Origin: Chloroflexota bacterium
GTDB taxonomy: Bacteria; Chloroflexota; Anaerolineae; Aggregatilineales; Phototrophicaceae
DNA length: 43,934 bases
NCBI GenBank assembly: GCA_013388735.1
Contig: JACAES010000046.1
Location: 1 to 43,934, forward strand
Direction of reading: 5' to 3'
Part shown: piece after piece, positions 24,425 to 32,292 of the stretch
Layout of the letters: each line of letters starts with the position of its first letter
How positions within the stretch are numbered: the stretch's first letter is position 1
Made by a program: the position numbers and the translations under genes
The notes under the pieces: model-generated
Told to the model about the DNA's origin: nothing
Seen by the model: only the letters and a program-made list of their open reading frames with translations
Databases searched by the model: none

Positions 24425-25138
24425 TCACTTCTCCCCCCAGTGGACGGCCATCGTGCCGAACATGAACGTCCGGTACTGCACACTGCGGACGCCGGCCTGC
24501 CGCATCAGCGCGGCCAGTTCGTCCGGCGTTTTGAAGGCTTGCGTTGAACTCGGCAGGTAACGATAAGCGTCTGCGCCGTTTTCCCCGGCGATGATACGCC
24601 CCAGCGCCGGGATGATGTAGCGCAGATGGATTTTGATGAACGGGCGCAGCAGATTGTCTTTCGGCGGCGAACTGTCCAGCACGACGATGCGCCCGCCGGG
24701 TTTTAAGACGCGAAGCTGTTCCGCGAAACAGCGCGGGATGTCCACCACGTTGCGAACGAGGTAGCCGGAAGTCACAGCGTCGAAGGCGCCGTCCGGGAAG
24801 GGCAGGTTCAGCGCGTCCGCGCCCGTCCAGCCGACCTGCTCGCCGAGCGGCAAAGCCTGGCCGACGCGCATCATCGGCAGCGAAAAATCGCCTCCGACGG
24901 CCTGAATGCCCGGCATGGCCTTGAGCGCTTCAAAGGCAATATCGCCCGTGCCGGTCGCCAGGTCGAGCAGCCGGTCGCCGGGTTTCAGCCGCGCCTGCCG
25001 CACGACAAAACGCCGCCAGCGGACATCCTGCCCGCCGGTCATTAGCCGGTTCATCAGGTTATAGCGCCCGGCGATACGTCCGAACATGTCCTGAACGTAG
25101 GCCGCGCGCGCTTCTCCGGTCAAATGTGCCATGCTCAT
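24425..25138 (-). CDS. ubiE: Demethylmenaquinone methyltransferase (UbiE/MenG)
   Basis: A 237-residue SAM-dependent C-methyltransferase that makes menaquinone from demethylmenaquinone. Family hallmarks are VQDMFGRIAGRYNLMNRLMT, GQDVRWRRFVV, motif I LLDLATGTGDIAFEAL, GGDFSLPMM, ADALNLPFPDGAFDAVTSGY and the YRYLPSSTQAFKTPDEL signature near the C-terminus. The length is normal. With UbiA, UbiD and UbiX on the same strand it forms the late menaquinone steps. It is separated from UbiX by the restriction-modification pair. Confidence 0.95.
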   Translation of the reverse strand: MSMAHLTGEARAAYVQDMFGRIAGRYNLMNRLMTGGQDVRWRRFVVRQARLKPGDRLLDLATGTGDIAFEALKAMPGIQAVGGDFSLPMMRVGQALPLGEQVGWTGADALNLPFPDGAFDAVTSGYLVRNVVDIPRCFAEQLRVLKPGGRIVVLDSSPPKDNLLRPFIKIHLRYIIPALGRIIAGENGADAYRYLPSSTQAFKTPDELAALMRQAGVRSVQYRTFMFGTMAVHWGEK

Positions 25139-25151
25139 CCAATTACACTAA

Positions 25152-25207
25152 CCGCCAGGACACAGAGAACGCCAAGAAAAGGCTTTAACGCCTGGCGTTC
25201 CTGGCGG
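25152..25207. repeat. Compound inverted repeat between ubiE and ubiA
   Basis: CCGCCAGG (25152-25159) pairs with CCTGGCGG (25200-25207) and GAACGCCA (25167-25174) pairs with TGGCGTTC (25193-25200), giving a 56-base nested stem-loop with an A-rich loop. It fills the whole gap between two genes of one operon. It looks like a mobile or dispersed intergenic repeat rather than a terminator, since no T-run follows. Confidence 0.6.
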
Positions 25208-25208
25208 C

Positions 25209-26114
25209 TCAGATCAACAATGCCAGAAACGTCCCCGCGAACAGCGTCACGGCGATATACGAGTTGATGTTAAAAAACGCCAGGTTGATGCGTGACAGGT
25301 CGTCAGGTTTGACGATGCTGTTTTCGTAGGCCAGCAGCCCGGCGGCGATCACCAGCCCCACCCAGAACGGCCAGGCCAGCCCTTCGACCAGCCCCAGCAG
25401 CGCGAACAGCAGCACCGTCAGGACGTGGCTGACCCTTGCCAGCCGCAGCGCACTGGCGATTCCGGCGCGGCTCGGCCAGGAGAACAGCCCTTCACGCCGG
25501 TCGTGTTCCACGTCCTGACAGGCGTAAATCAGGTCGAAGCCGGCGATCCAGAAGGTGACGGCCAAAGTCAGCAGGTAGGCCGGCAGATCGTCCGCCGTGA
25601 AGATGCTGCCACGCACCGCGATCCAGCCGCCCGCCGCCGCCAGCCCATCGGTGAAACCCAGCGCCCAATGGCACAGGCTGGTGAATCGTTTAGTGTACGA
25701 ATAACCGATCAAAAATACCAGCGCCAGTGGCAACAGCGCCAGCGCCAGCGGGTTGAGCAGTGCCGCCGCCAGCGCCAGCAGCAGCAGCGAAAGAATCGCA
25801 AAGGCGGCCATCGTCTGTGGGCTGATCGCGCCGGTCACGGAAGGACGCCGGGCCGTGCGTGGGTTGGTAGCGTCGAAGCGCCGGTCTACCAGCCGGTTGA
25901 CGGTAAACGCCAGCGTGCGCGCCGAAGCCATCGCCACCGTCACCCACACAAACTGGTGCAGGGTCGGCAGGCCGCCCGCCGCCAGCGTCATACCCAGGTA
26001 GGCGAACGGCAGCGCGAAGATCGTATGCTCGAACTTAATCAGTTCCAGGAACAGGCGGATTCGCGCCCACAGCGAACCGGGTTTGTGAGTTGGTTGGGAT
26101 GAAACATCTGCCAT
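25209..26114 (-). CDS. ubiA: UbiA-family prenyltransferase (probable MqnP)
   Basis: A 301-residue polytopic membrane prenyltransferase. The first Asp-rich site reads NRLVDRRFDATNPRTARRP and the second DLIYACQDVEHDRREGLFS, the pair that binds the polyprenyl diphosphate through magnesium. About eight or nine hydrophobic helices are visible, starting LIKFEHTIFALPFAYLGMTL. The HTIFALPFA and DVEHDR patterns fit the group often labelled 4-hydroxybenzoate polyprenyltransferase that serves as MqnP in the futalosine pathway. It acts in the inner membrane just before the UbiD-type decarboxylation and UbiE methylation. The lipid chain length cannot be told. Confidence 0.92.
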   Translation of the reverse strand: MADVSSQPTHKPGSLWARIRLFLELIKFEHTIFALPFAYLGMTLAAGGLPTLHQFVWVTVAMASARTLAFTVNRLVDRRFDATNPRTARRPSVTGAISPQTMAAFAILSLLLLALAAALLNPLALALLPLALVFLIGYSYTKRFTSLCHWALGFTDGLAAAGGWIAVRGSIFTADDLPAYLLTLAVTFWIAGFDLIYACQDVEHDRREGLFSWPSRAGIASALRLARVSHVLTVLLFALLGLVEGLAWPFWVGLVIAAGLLAYENSIVKPDDLSRINLAFFNINSYIAVTLFAGTFLALLI

Positions 26115-26137
26115 AAATCTAACCAGTGCGGTTGTGT

Positions 26138-26167
26138 GTAGGGGCGGGTTTAGAAACTCGCCCCTAC
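26138..26167. repeat. GGGGC palindrome
   Basis: GTAGGGGCG (26138-26146) and CGCCCCTAC (26159-26167), extended inward to about 13 pairs with a short A-rich loop. No T-run flanks it. It is one of several similar palindromes in the gaps of this window (see 29370, 32230, 36566, 38484, 43323). Confidence 0.6.
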
Positions 26168-26186
26168 GCCGGTTGCGTTTTTTCGC

Positions 26187-27356
26187 TCAATCTCCCGGCA
26201 GCATCACCCACAGTTCGGTTTTGCCGCTGTTGCAGTGGACGGCGCGCGCTAGGAAGCTCATGCACGGCCACGACAGGTACAGCGCCATACGCGCCCCCTG
26301 CCATGCGCCGAAGCCTGCTCCGCTCACATGCTTGCGGGACAGCTTTAACTGCCGGTTGCTGACTGACGGAATGGGATGGAAGATGGTTTCCACCAACCGG
26401 GAACGAGACGGCTCGTCGTCCTGAAGTTTATCCAGTTCTTCGATGGTCTGGCCGAGCAGGTCTTCCGGCACACCCTTCTCGCGCGCGAATCGGTCGAGTT
26501 CGTAGACGCCGGGCCGGTTGAGCGACGGCAGCGCCAGCAGCCCCAGGAAGGCCCACAGGTTAAAATAGAAGATGGTTTCCAGCAGGCCGCGCGCGCTGCT
26601 GACCGCCACCGCGCCGCCGGCCAGCGAGGCCGCAATCCAGAAGCCGGCAAAGTTCCAGATCAGCGCCAGCCACACCCCGCGCGAGCGGCTTTCCCGGTGC
26701 AGCGCCCCAATGCGCCGCGCTATCTGCGCCGCAAGCTGCTCCGGCGTCAGCGCCGTGAACCATTTGGCGGGCAGGATGAGTTTTTCCATGCCGGTCGGCC
26801 CGGCCAGCGCCCCGACGAATGCCGGGTCGTGGTGTTCGTAAACAACCGTGTTTTCCGGCAGTTCCAGCCCCCAGCGTTTGAGGATGGTGGCGTAGGGTTT
26901 CAGGTCAACCGTCAGCCGGCGGAAGCCGCTCATCAGCCGCGCGAACCAGTCCTGCGCGGCCAGCAGAATCGCCATTTCGATGCCCACCAGCACCGCCGCC
27001 AGAAAGACGCTGCGCGACTGTTTGCCTGCCGCCACCAGCAGCATCCCGGTCAGGTACATCACCACGCCCTGCACCAGCACCCCCCGCAGCCAGCGGATGA
27101 GATACTGCGGCAGCTCCGGCGCGGGCCGCTTGAACCGGCGCGGCAGAATGAAACCGCCTACCAGATCGAATGGCAGGCTGAGCAGGATGTACCCGCCGAC
27201 AATCAGCGCCAGGCGAGTAGAGGTTTCGTTGGGGTCGGTGTCTATGGTGGGGAACAGCGTTTCCGGCAGGTTGACCAGCAGCCCAACCACCGATACCACC
27301 ACCCAGAAGCCGACGCTGACGATGCCCAGGTAAAGACGCGCGCGTGCGTATGTCAT
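26187..27356 (-). CDS. Membrane protein, M48-peptidase-like without zinc motif
   Basis: 389 residues with about five or six membrane helices: two near the N-terminus (IVSVGFWVVVSVVGLLV and IVGGYILLSLPFDLVGGFIL), two near 95-130 and two near 235-290. The arrangement and phrases (ELPENTVVYEHHDPAFVGALAGPTG, AKWFTALTPEQLAAQIARRIGAL) resemble M48/HtpX-type membrane peptidases. In those, the LTPEEL segment leads into HExxH. Here the place reads ARRIGALH, so both His and Glu of the zinc site appear lost and peptidase activity is unlikely. It lies between ubiD and ubiA on the same strand, 27 and 72 bases from them, so it is probably co-expressed with the quinone genes. Its role is unknown. Confidence 0.65.
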   Translation of the reverse strand: MTYARARLYLGIVSVGFWVVVSVVGLLVNLPETLFPTIDTDPNETSTRLALIVGGYILLSLPFDLVGGFILPRRFKRPAPELPQYLIRWLRGVLVQGVVMYLTGMLLVAAGKQSRSVFLAAVLVGIEMAILLAAQDWFARLMSGFRRLTVDLKPYATILKRWGLELPENTVVYEHHDPAFVGALAGPTGMEKLILPAKWFTALTPEQLAAQIARRIGALHRESRSRGVWLALIWNFAGFWIAASLAGGAVAVSSARGLLETIFYFNLWAFLGLLALPSLNRPGVYELDRFAREKGVPEDLLGQTIEELDKLQDDEPSRSRLVETIFHPIPSVSNRQLKLSRKHVSGAGFGAWQGARMALYLSWPCMSFLARAVHCNSGKTELWVMLPGD

Positions 27357-27383
27357 AAAAGTTTTCTCCGGTGCGGTTCAGAA

Positions 27384-29201
27384 TTATTCGATCCCGTACT
27401 CGCCCCACCGCTCGCTGACGCGCGTCGCCACCTCCGGCGACATGGCAACTTCCTGCGGCCAGCCGCGCGGATGGCCGTCTGCCGCGTTTTTGCTGGTGGC
27501 GTCTATGCCAATCGGGCTGCGCGGCTGGTCGCCCTGCGGGTAAGGGTTAACCGGCCCGCCGGGGATCACCACATCGCGCCGCCAGTCCACATTGCCGAGC
27601 GCCCGCCAGGCCACATCCGATAGATTACGTGCATCGGCGGTGTGGTCGAGCAAAACAATATTATACCCCGGCGCGGCCTGCCACAAAGCGGCCAGGATAT
27701 CCCGCTTTGCGCCGTTTGCGGAATCCACCCCGGCGATGAGAACCGCGTTGTTCCAGATGTGCCAGTTGTCGCCCCCCAGCGCGGCGGCGATGCGCGCCGG
27801 CTCAACCGGCGCGTTCGGCAGGTAGGGCGCGCGGTCGGGTTTGCGGGTGGCGTCTACGCCGATTTTGCCGCCGTAGGAGTCCAGGATGGCGGAATGGTCA
27901 AGCTGGTCTACCGCGCCGTCCACGATGGTTACGTCGCGCCGCCAGTCCACCGTTTCCAGCACGCGCGCCGCGACGGCGGCCACGTCCTGCACCGGCACGT
28001 CCTGGTCAACCACGATGATGGCTTTCGACAGCATCATCAGTCCTAATCCCCACAGGCCATACATGACCTTCTGCGCGTGGCCGGGATAGCGTTTTTTGAT
28101 GCTGACGATCACCAGGTTATGAAAGACACCTTCCGGCGGCATGTTTACGTCGGCCACTTCGCCCATGAACAGCTTCATCAGCGGCAGGAACAGGCGCTCG
28201 GTGGCCTTGCCCATCCAGACATCTTCCATCGGCGGTTTGCCGACAATCGTCGTCGGGTAAATCGCATCGGCGCGGTGGGTGATGGCCGTGACGTGCATCA
28301 CCGGGAACAGGTCGGGCGGGGTGTAAAAGCCGGTGTGGTCGCCGAACGGCCCTTCCATGCGGTGTTCGTTGGGGTCGAACCAGCCTTCGATGACGATTTC
28401 GGCGTCGGCAGGTACTTCTAAATCCTGGGTGATACACTTCACAAATTCGACCGGTCTGCCGCGCAGCCAGCCCGCCAGCAGGTATTCGTCTATACCGGGC
28501 GGCAGCGGCGCGGAGGCGCACCACATGGCCGCCGGGTCGCCGCCCAGCACAATCGCCACCGGGATTTTCTGCTGCTGCTGTTCGCGCCCGGCGTCCTGGT
28601 GTTCCCTGCCGCCCTTGTGCCGCTGCCAGTGCAGTCCCAACGTCTGCCCGTCGTAGACCTGCACGCGGTACATGCCGACGTTGCGCGTGCCGCTGCCCGG
28701 TTCGCGGGTGATGACCGCCGTCATGGTGATGTATCTGCCGCCGTCATCCGGCCAGCACTTGAGGATGGGCAGGATGTTCACATCGGTATTTTCGGCGATG
28801 ACCACGTCCTGCACCGGCGCTTTTTTCGTCACGCTCGGCCCCAGGCCGACGCTGCGCAGCGCGCCTAACATTTCGCCGGCGCGGGCGATGATGGCGTTCA
28901 TGCCTTTCGGCAGTTTCAGGTCAATCAGCCTGCCCAGCCGTTGGTTGAGTTCGTCCAGGTCTTCCACGCCCAGCGCCCAGGCCATGCGGCGCGGGCCGCC
29001 GAATAGGTTGATGACCAGCGGAAAAGCGCTGCCTTCGACCTGCTCAAACAACAGGGCTTTGTTCCGGTCGGGCGGCTGCTTGGAAATGCGGTCGGTGATT
29101 TCGGTGATTTCCAGTTCGGCGCTGACCGGGGTCTGGACGCGAATCAGTTCGCCGGCGGTTTCCAGCCGGTCAAGGAACTCGGTGAGTCGTTTATAGGCCA
29201 T
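27384..29201 (-). CDS. ubiD: UbiD-family decarboxylase (probable menaquinone MqnL-type)
   Basis: A 605-residue prenyl-FMN-dependent decarboxylase. Landmarks are LLFEQVEGSAFPLVINLFGG, LPILKCWPDDGGRYITMTAV, NVGMYRVQVYDGQTLGLHWQRHKGG, EGPFGDHTGFYTPPD (catalytic Glu-Arg region with the E...D pair), and AIIVVDQDVPVQDVAAVAAR, then DVTIVDGAVDQLDHSA. A short insert (REHQDAGREQQQQK) follows the HWQRHK motif. It needs the cofactor made by UbiX and probably decarboxylates the prenylated naphthoate after UbiA in the futalosine pathway. It is the first gene of the minus-strand quinone run, with its own TATAAT upstream. Confidence 0.94.
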   Translation of the reverse strand: MAYKRLTEFLDRLETAGELIRVQTPVSAELEITEITDRISKQPPDRNKALLFEQVEGSAFPLVINLFGGPRRMAWALGVEDLDELNQRLGRLIDLKLPKGMNAIIARAGEMLGALRSVGLGPSVTKKAPVQDVVIAENTDVNILPILKCWPDDGGRYITMTAVITREPGSGTRNVGMYRVQVYDGQTLGLHWQRHKGGREHQDAGREQQQQKIPVAIVLGGDPAAMWCASAPLPPGIDEYLLAGWLRGRPVEFVKCITQDLEVPADAEIVIEGWFDPNEHRMEGPFGDHTGFYTPPDLFPVMHVTAITHRADAIYPTTIVGKPPMEDVWMGKATERLFLPLMKLFMGEVADVNMPPEGVFHNLVIVSIKKRYPGHAQKVMYGLWGLGLMMLSKAIIVVDQDVPVQDVAAVAARVLETVDWRRDVTIVDGAVDQLDHSAILDSYGGKIGVDATRKPDRAPYLPNAPVEPARIAAALGGDNWHIWNNAVLIAGVDSANGAKRDILAALWQAAPGYNIVLLDHTADARNLSDVAWRALGNVDWRRDVVIPGGPVNPYPQGDQPRSPIGIDATSKNAADGHPRGWPQEVAMSPEVATRVSERWGEYGIE

Positions 29202-29240
29202 CGTTCACAACATTCAGTTTGTTATAAAAGACACAAGTGT

Positions 29241-29246
29241 ATTATA
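29241..29246 (-). promoter_or_regulatory. -10 element of the ubiD-led operon
   Basis: A perfect TATAAT on the minus strand about 40 bases before the ubiD ATG. No convincing -35 is seen at 16-18 bases. Confidence 0.4.
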
Positions 29247-29369
29247 GCCAGGAACAGCCCCGACGCGATGAGAATCGGGTGAGTCTGCATTTTAACATAT
29301 TCGCCGTTTCTAAAGAGGTGCAGAATGCTGCTCCGGCTCAATGCATTCAGAGCGAGCGCCTAAAAAGTT

Positions 29370-29393
29370 GGGGCGACCACATCGGGTCGCCCC
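29370..29393 (-). terminator. Rho-independent terminator of the PstS-like gene
   Basis: GGGGCGACC (29370-29378) and GGTCGCCCC (29385-29393), nine perfect pairs; on the minus strand the stem is followed by AACTTTTTAG. It belongs to the GGGGC palindrome set. Confidence 0.75.
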
Positions 29394-29418
29394 TGAGTAT
29401 GAACAGAGGCGCGCCGTC

Positions 29419-30570
29419 CTATTTGCAGATCGTGCGCGGGCCGTAAGCCGGGATTTCAAAACCGGGCGGCAGCGGAATAGCGATTTCCGCCGGTTTATCG
29501 AAATGTGTGTAAAAGTAGTATTTCTCCAACACCTGCTGGCCGCGCACGCTGCGTACATAGGTCAGGAATTCGTTCGCCAGTTCCGACACCTGGGGGTTGA
29601 TGTTTCCGCCGCCCAGCACATACAGATACAGCGGACGGATGAGCTGCACCGGATATTCGTCCAGGTCAACATCCTGCGTCAGCGGGTTAATCGGCGCTTC
29701 GTCACCCTGCAAAATTGGGATGATACGGAGATACTCCGGCGGCTGCGTGCGCATCCAGGCGGAACTGACCCAGTACAGCGAACCCAGCGTGCTAAGGGTT
29801 AAATCCAGACAGGCGTCGTTGGAGGGACACGGAATGTAGTTCGCATCTGGCGGGAAGTATTGATTATCGTTCGGGTCGGGGTCGGTATACCGGGCGACGT
29901 TGATGAGAACAAATTCGGTCGTGCCGCTGCCGGGCCGCGCCAGCAGATAAATCGGTCGGGACTGATCGGTGCGGCGGCTGCCCGGCAGTTCGCCCCACTC
30001 CCGAATGCTGCCAATCAGGATATTATCCAGGTCGCGGATATTGATGGTCGAAAGTGTGTTTTCAATATCGGTGACGAACGCGACCACATCATAGCCGATT
30101 TCGGCGGCGCACTGCACCTGGACGCCCGCGCCGGTGAGCTGGTTATACTGTACGTCCGTCATCGGCTCGGACATCGCCAGCACATGAACACACTCGCCAC
30201 GCGCGGCCATCTCCACACCGCGCACCGAGCCGACTCCCTCGATTCGCACGCTGACGTTGTGCAGTTCCTCGAAGCTTGTTTTCCAATCGGCGGCCACGTT
30301 AATGCCTTCGCCCAGGATGGTATTGCTGCCGGCGATGCACAGCTCGACAGGCGGGTTCAGCCAGTCCTGGATGGTTTCGGTCGCGCCGATGATGTCGGCG
30401 ATATTCGCGCCTACGCCCAGCAGCGACCCGGCCAGCGTGCCGATGAACACCAGAAACGGCGTGCTGAACAGGCAGCCGCGCCGGCGTTCGGCGCGTGGTT
30501 TTTCCGGCGGTGCCGGTCGGGGCGCGCGGGGCAGGCGAGGCGATCCGGTGGGGTGGTTTTCCTGTGACAT
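29419..30570 (-). CDS. Membrane-anchored PstS-like substrate-binding protein, orphan
   Basis: 383 residues. A Pro- and Arg-rich cytoplasmic N-terminus (about 1-35) leads to one membrane helix (FLVFIGTLAGSLLGVGANIADII). The periplasmic part is a PBP_like/PstS-type domain: LCIAGSNTILGEGI (first loop), VRIEGVGSVRGVEMA, VHVLAMSEPMTDVQYN, IGYDVVAFVTD and YLLARPGSGTTEFVLIN, where SGTT matches the PstS ligand loop. It ends with LIRPLYLYVLGGG. The anchor replaces a signal peptide or lipid. No transporter genes adjoin it, so it may be a sensor or scavenging protein. ATG 30570 is the start; a GTG one codon earlier is less likely. Confidence 0.82.
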   Translation of the reverse strand: MSQENHPTGSPRLPRAPRPAPPEKPRAERRRGCLFSTPFLVFIGTLAGSLLGVGANIADIIGATETIQDWLNPPVELCIAGSNTILGEGINVAADWKTSFEELHNVSVRIEGVGSVRGVEMAARGECVHVLAMSEPMTDVQYNQLTGAGVQVQCAAEIGYDVVAFVTDIENTLSTINIRDLDNILIGSIREWGELPGSRRTDQSRPIYLLARPGSGTTEFVLINVARYTDPDPNDNQYFPPDANYIPCPSNDACLDLTLSTLGSLYWVSSAWMRTQPPEYLRIIPILQGDEAPINPLTQDVDLDEYPVQLIRPLYLYVLGGGNINPQVSELANEFLTYVRSVRGQQVLEKYYFYTHFDKPAEIAIPLPPGFEIPAYGPRTICK

Positions 30571-30625
30571 CACATTATAATCCTTGCGTGAGAGGCTGTT
30601 ATAATTCGATCTTAAACCCTTTCAG

Positions 30626-30644
30626 CCCTTAACATGTTTAAGGG
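30626..30644. promoter_or_regulatory. Dyad upstream of the SDR gene (possible operator)
   Basis: CCCTTAA (30626-30632), five bases, TTAAGGG (30638-30644). It lies between a plus-strand TATAAT (30600-30605) and the gene start at 30686, so it could be an operator or a 5' leader hairpin. No regulator is identified. Confidence 0.35.
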
Positions 30645-30685
30645 ACTGTTATATCTTCACAGAATAAACGAAAGTCGAGGTGTTC

Positions 30686-31438
30686 ATGTTCTCCGTCAAT
30701 CTGGCCGGGCGTGTGGCGTTGATAACCGGCGCGGGACGCGGCATCGGCAAGGCCATCGCCCAGGGTTTTGCCGACAGCGGGGCGCGCGTGGCCGTCAACG
30801 ATATAGACGCGGCGGCGGCGGCGCTCACTGCCGGGACGCTGGCAGGCGAGGCCAATGCTTACCCGGTGGACGTGTCCGACTCAAGCGCCGTACAGCAGAT
30901 GGTCGAGCAGGTGGTGGCCGATTTTGGCCGGCTGGATTTTCTGGTCAATAACGCCGGCATCGAGCCGAAAGTCTCCATCCTGGAGATGGCCGTCGCCGAC
31001 TGGCAGCGCACGCTGGACGTGAACCTGAGCGCGATTTTTTATGCCAGCCAGGCCGCCGGATGGGTGATGCGCGCGGCGGGCGCAGGCGTCATCGTCAACA
31101 TCGGCTCGATTGCCGGGCATAACATCCCGCTCAAAGACCGGGCGGCGTATGTCGCCAGCAAAGCCGGGCTGGTCGGCTTCACGCGGGAATGCGCGCGGGA
31201 GTTCGCCGCCTATGGCATCCGCGTCAACGCCGTCTGCCCCGGCGTGATCGAAACCGAAATGACCGCGCATTCCCGCGCCAACCCGGAGCAGATGGCGAAA
31301 TGGCTGGCGGACATCCCCATGCAGCGCCTCGGCCTGCCGGAAGAAGTGGTCGGCCTGGTGCTGTTCCTGTGTTCGGATGCGGCGCGCTACCTGACCGGCC
31401 AGGCCATCAATGTGGATGGCGGCAAGGTGATGTTATGA
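30686..31438 (+). CDS. Short-chain dehydrogenase/reductase
   Basis: A 250-residue classical SDR. The cofactor loop is TGAGRGIGKAIAQGF, the adenine site is VNDIDAAA (an Asp after the second strand, which favours NAD), the structural motif is LVNNAGIEPKV, the catalytic Ser is in VNIGSIAGHNI, and Tyr-Lys are in AAYVASKAGLVGFT. The C-terminus has RVNAVCPGVIETEM and YLTGQAINVDGG, like FabG and related 3-oxoacyl reductases. The substrate is unknown. ATG 30686 is preceded by CGAGGT; the GTG at 30680 lies inside that ribosome site. A methyltransferase gene follows 34 bases later. Confidence 0.92.
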   Translation: MFSVNLAGRVALITGAGRGIGKAIAQGFADSGARVAVNDIDAAAAALTAGTLAGEANAYPVDVSDSSAVQQMVEQVVADFGRLDFLVNNAGIEPKVSILEMAVADWQRTLDVNLSAIFYASQAAGWVMRAAGAGVIVNIGSIAGHNIPLKDRAAYVASKAGLVGFTRECAREFAAYGIRVNAVCPGVIETEMTAHSRANPEQMAKWLADIPMQRLGLPEEVVGLVLFLCSDAARYLTGQAINVDGGKVML

Positions 31439-31472
31439 GCCGCTTTAACTTTCTACCGAAAGGGGAATAACC

Positions 31473-32216
31473 TTGTTACTGGAATTTCACGAAATCGCCG
31501 AGGGTAGTCACCGCATCCTCAACCCGTTCACCGAGGATAAACTGCTGCTGCTGGGCGAACTGTGCCGCCTTCAGCCCGGACTGTCCCAGCTTGACCTGGC
31601 CTGCGGCAAAGGCGAGATGTTATGTCGCTGGTCGGAACGCTGGGGTATTTCCGGCGTGGGCGTGGACATCAGCAATGTGTTCCTGGAAGCGGCCCGGCAG
31701 CGCGCCCGCGAACTGAGCGTGGAAGATAAGCTGACTTTTGTCGAAGGGGACGCCGGCAAATATCCGCAGGATTATCACGAGTTTGACATCGTAAGCTGCA
31801 TCGGCGCAACCTGGATCGGTAACGGGCTGGTCGGCACGCTGGAACTGATGAAACCGGCGCTTAAAAGCCGCGACAGCCTGCTGCTGGTGGGCGAGCCGTA
31901 CTGGATTGACACACCGCCGCCGGAAGCCTATGCCGCCCTGGGCGTGGGCGAGAATGATTACACCACGCTGGCCGGCACGGTGGAGCGTATCCGGTCGGCG
32001 GGGCTGGAACTGCTGGAGATGGTGCTGGCGAACCCGGACACCTGGGATCGTTACGAGGCTTCCCAGTGGATGACACTTTCGGACTTTCTGCGCCAGAACC
32101 CCGACTATGCCAAAGCCGCCGAACTGCGCGCCTGGTTCGACAAAAACCGGCGTGCGTATCTGCAATACGGGCGGCGTTACTTTGGCTGGGGTGTGTTCGT
32201 GCTGCGCCCGGCCTGA
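31473..32216 (+). CDS. Class I SAM-dependent methyltransferase (TTG start)
   Basis: 247 residues. The Rossmann core has motif I LDLACGKGEMLCRWS, VGVDISNVFLEAARQRA, FVEGDAGKYP and FDIVSCIGATWIG, then MKPALKSRDSLLLVGEPYW, which all fit the Methyltransf_25/11 type. The C-terminal part holds a helical segment (TLSDFLRQNPDYAKAAELRA). The acceptor molecule is unknown. The start is TTG 31473, supported by AAGGGG 7 bases upstream and no later Met before the fold. It probably shares a transcript with the SDR gene. Confidence 0.87.
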   Translation: MLLEFHEIAEGSHRILNPFTEDKLLLLGELCRLQPGLSQLDLACGKGEMLCRWSERWGISGVGVDISNVFLEAARQRARELSVEDKLTFVEGDAGKYPQDYHEFDIVSCIGATWIGNGLVGTLELMKPALKSRDSLLLVGEPYWIDTPPPEAYAALGVGENDYTTLAGTVERIRSAGLELLEMVLANPDTWDRYEASQWMTLSDFLRQNPDYAKAAELRAWFDKNRRAYLQYGRRYFGWGVFVLRPA

Positions 32217-32229
32217 GGCGGCGCGAAAT

Positions 32230-32251
32230 GGGGCGCAATACACTGCGCCCC
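32230..32251. terminator. GGGGC palindrome between convergent genes
   Basis: GGGGCGCA (32230-32237) and TGCGCCCC (32244-32251), eight perfect pairs. No strong T-run follows on either side, so it could act as a weak bidirectional terminator. Confidence 0.5.
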
Positions 32252-32292
32252 TGTCTGTCCTTATTCGTTTATAAGTATAAGCTGTGCCGCGT

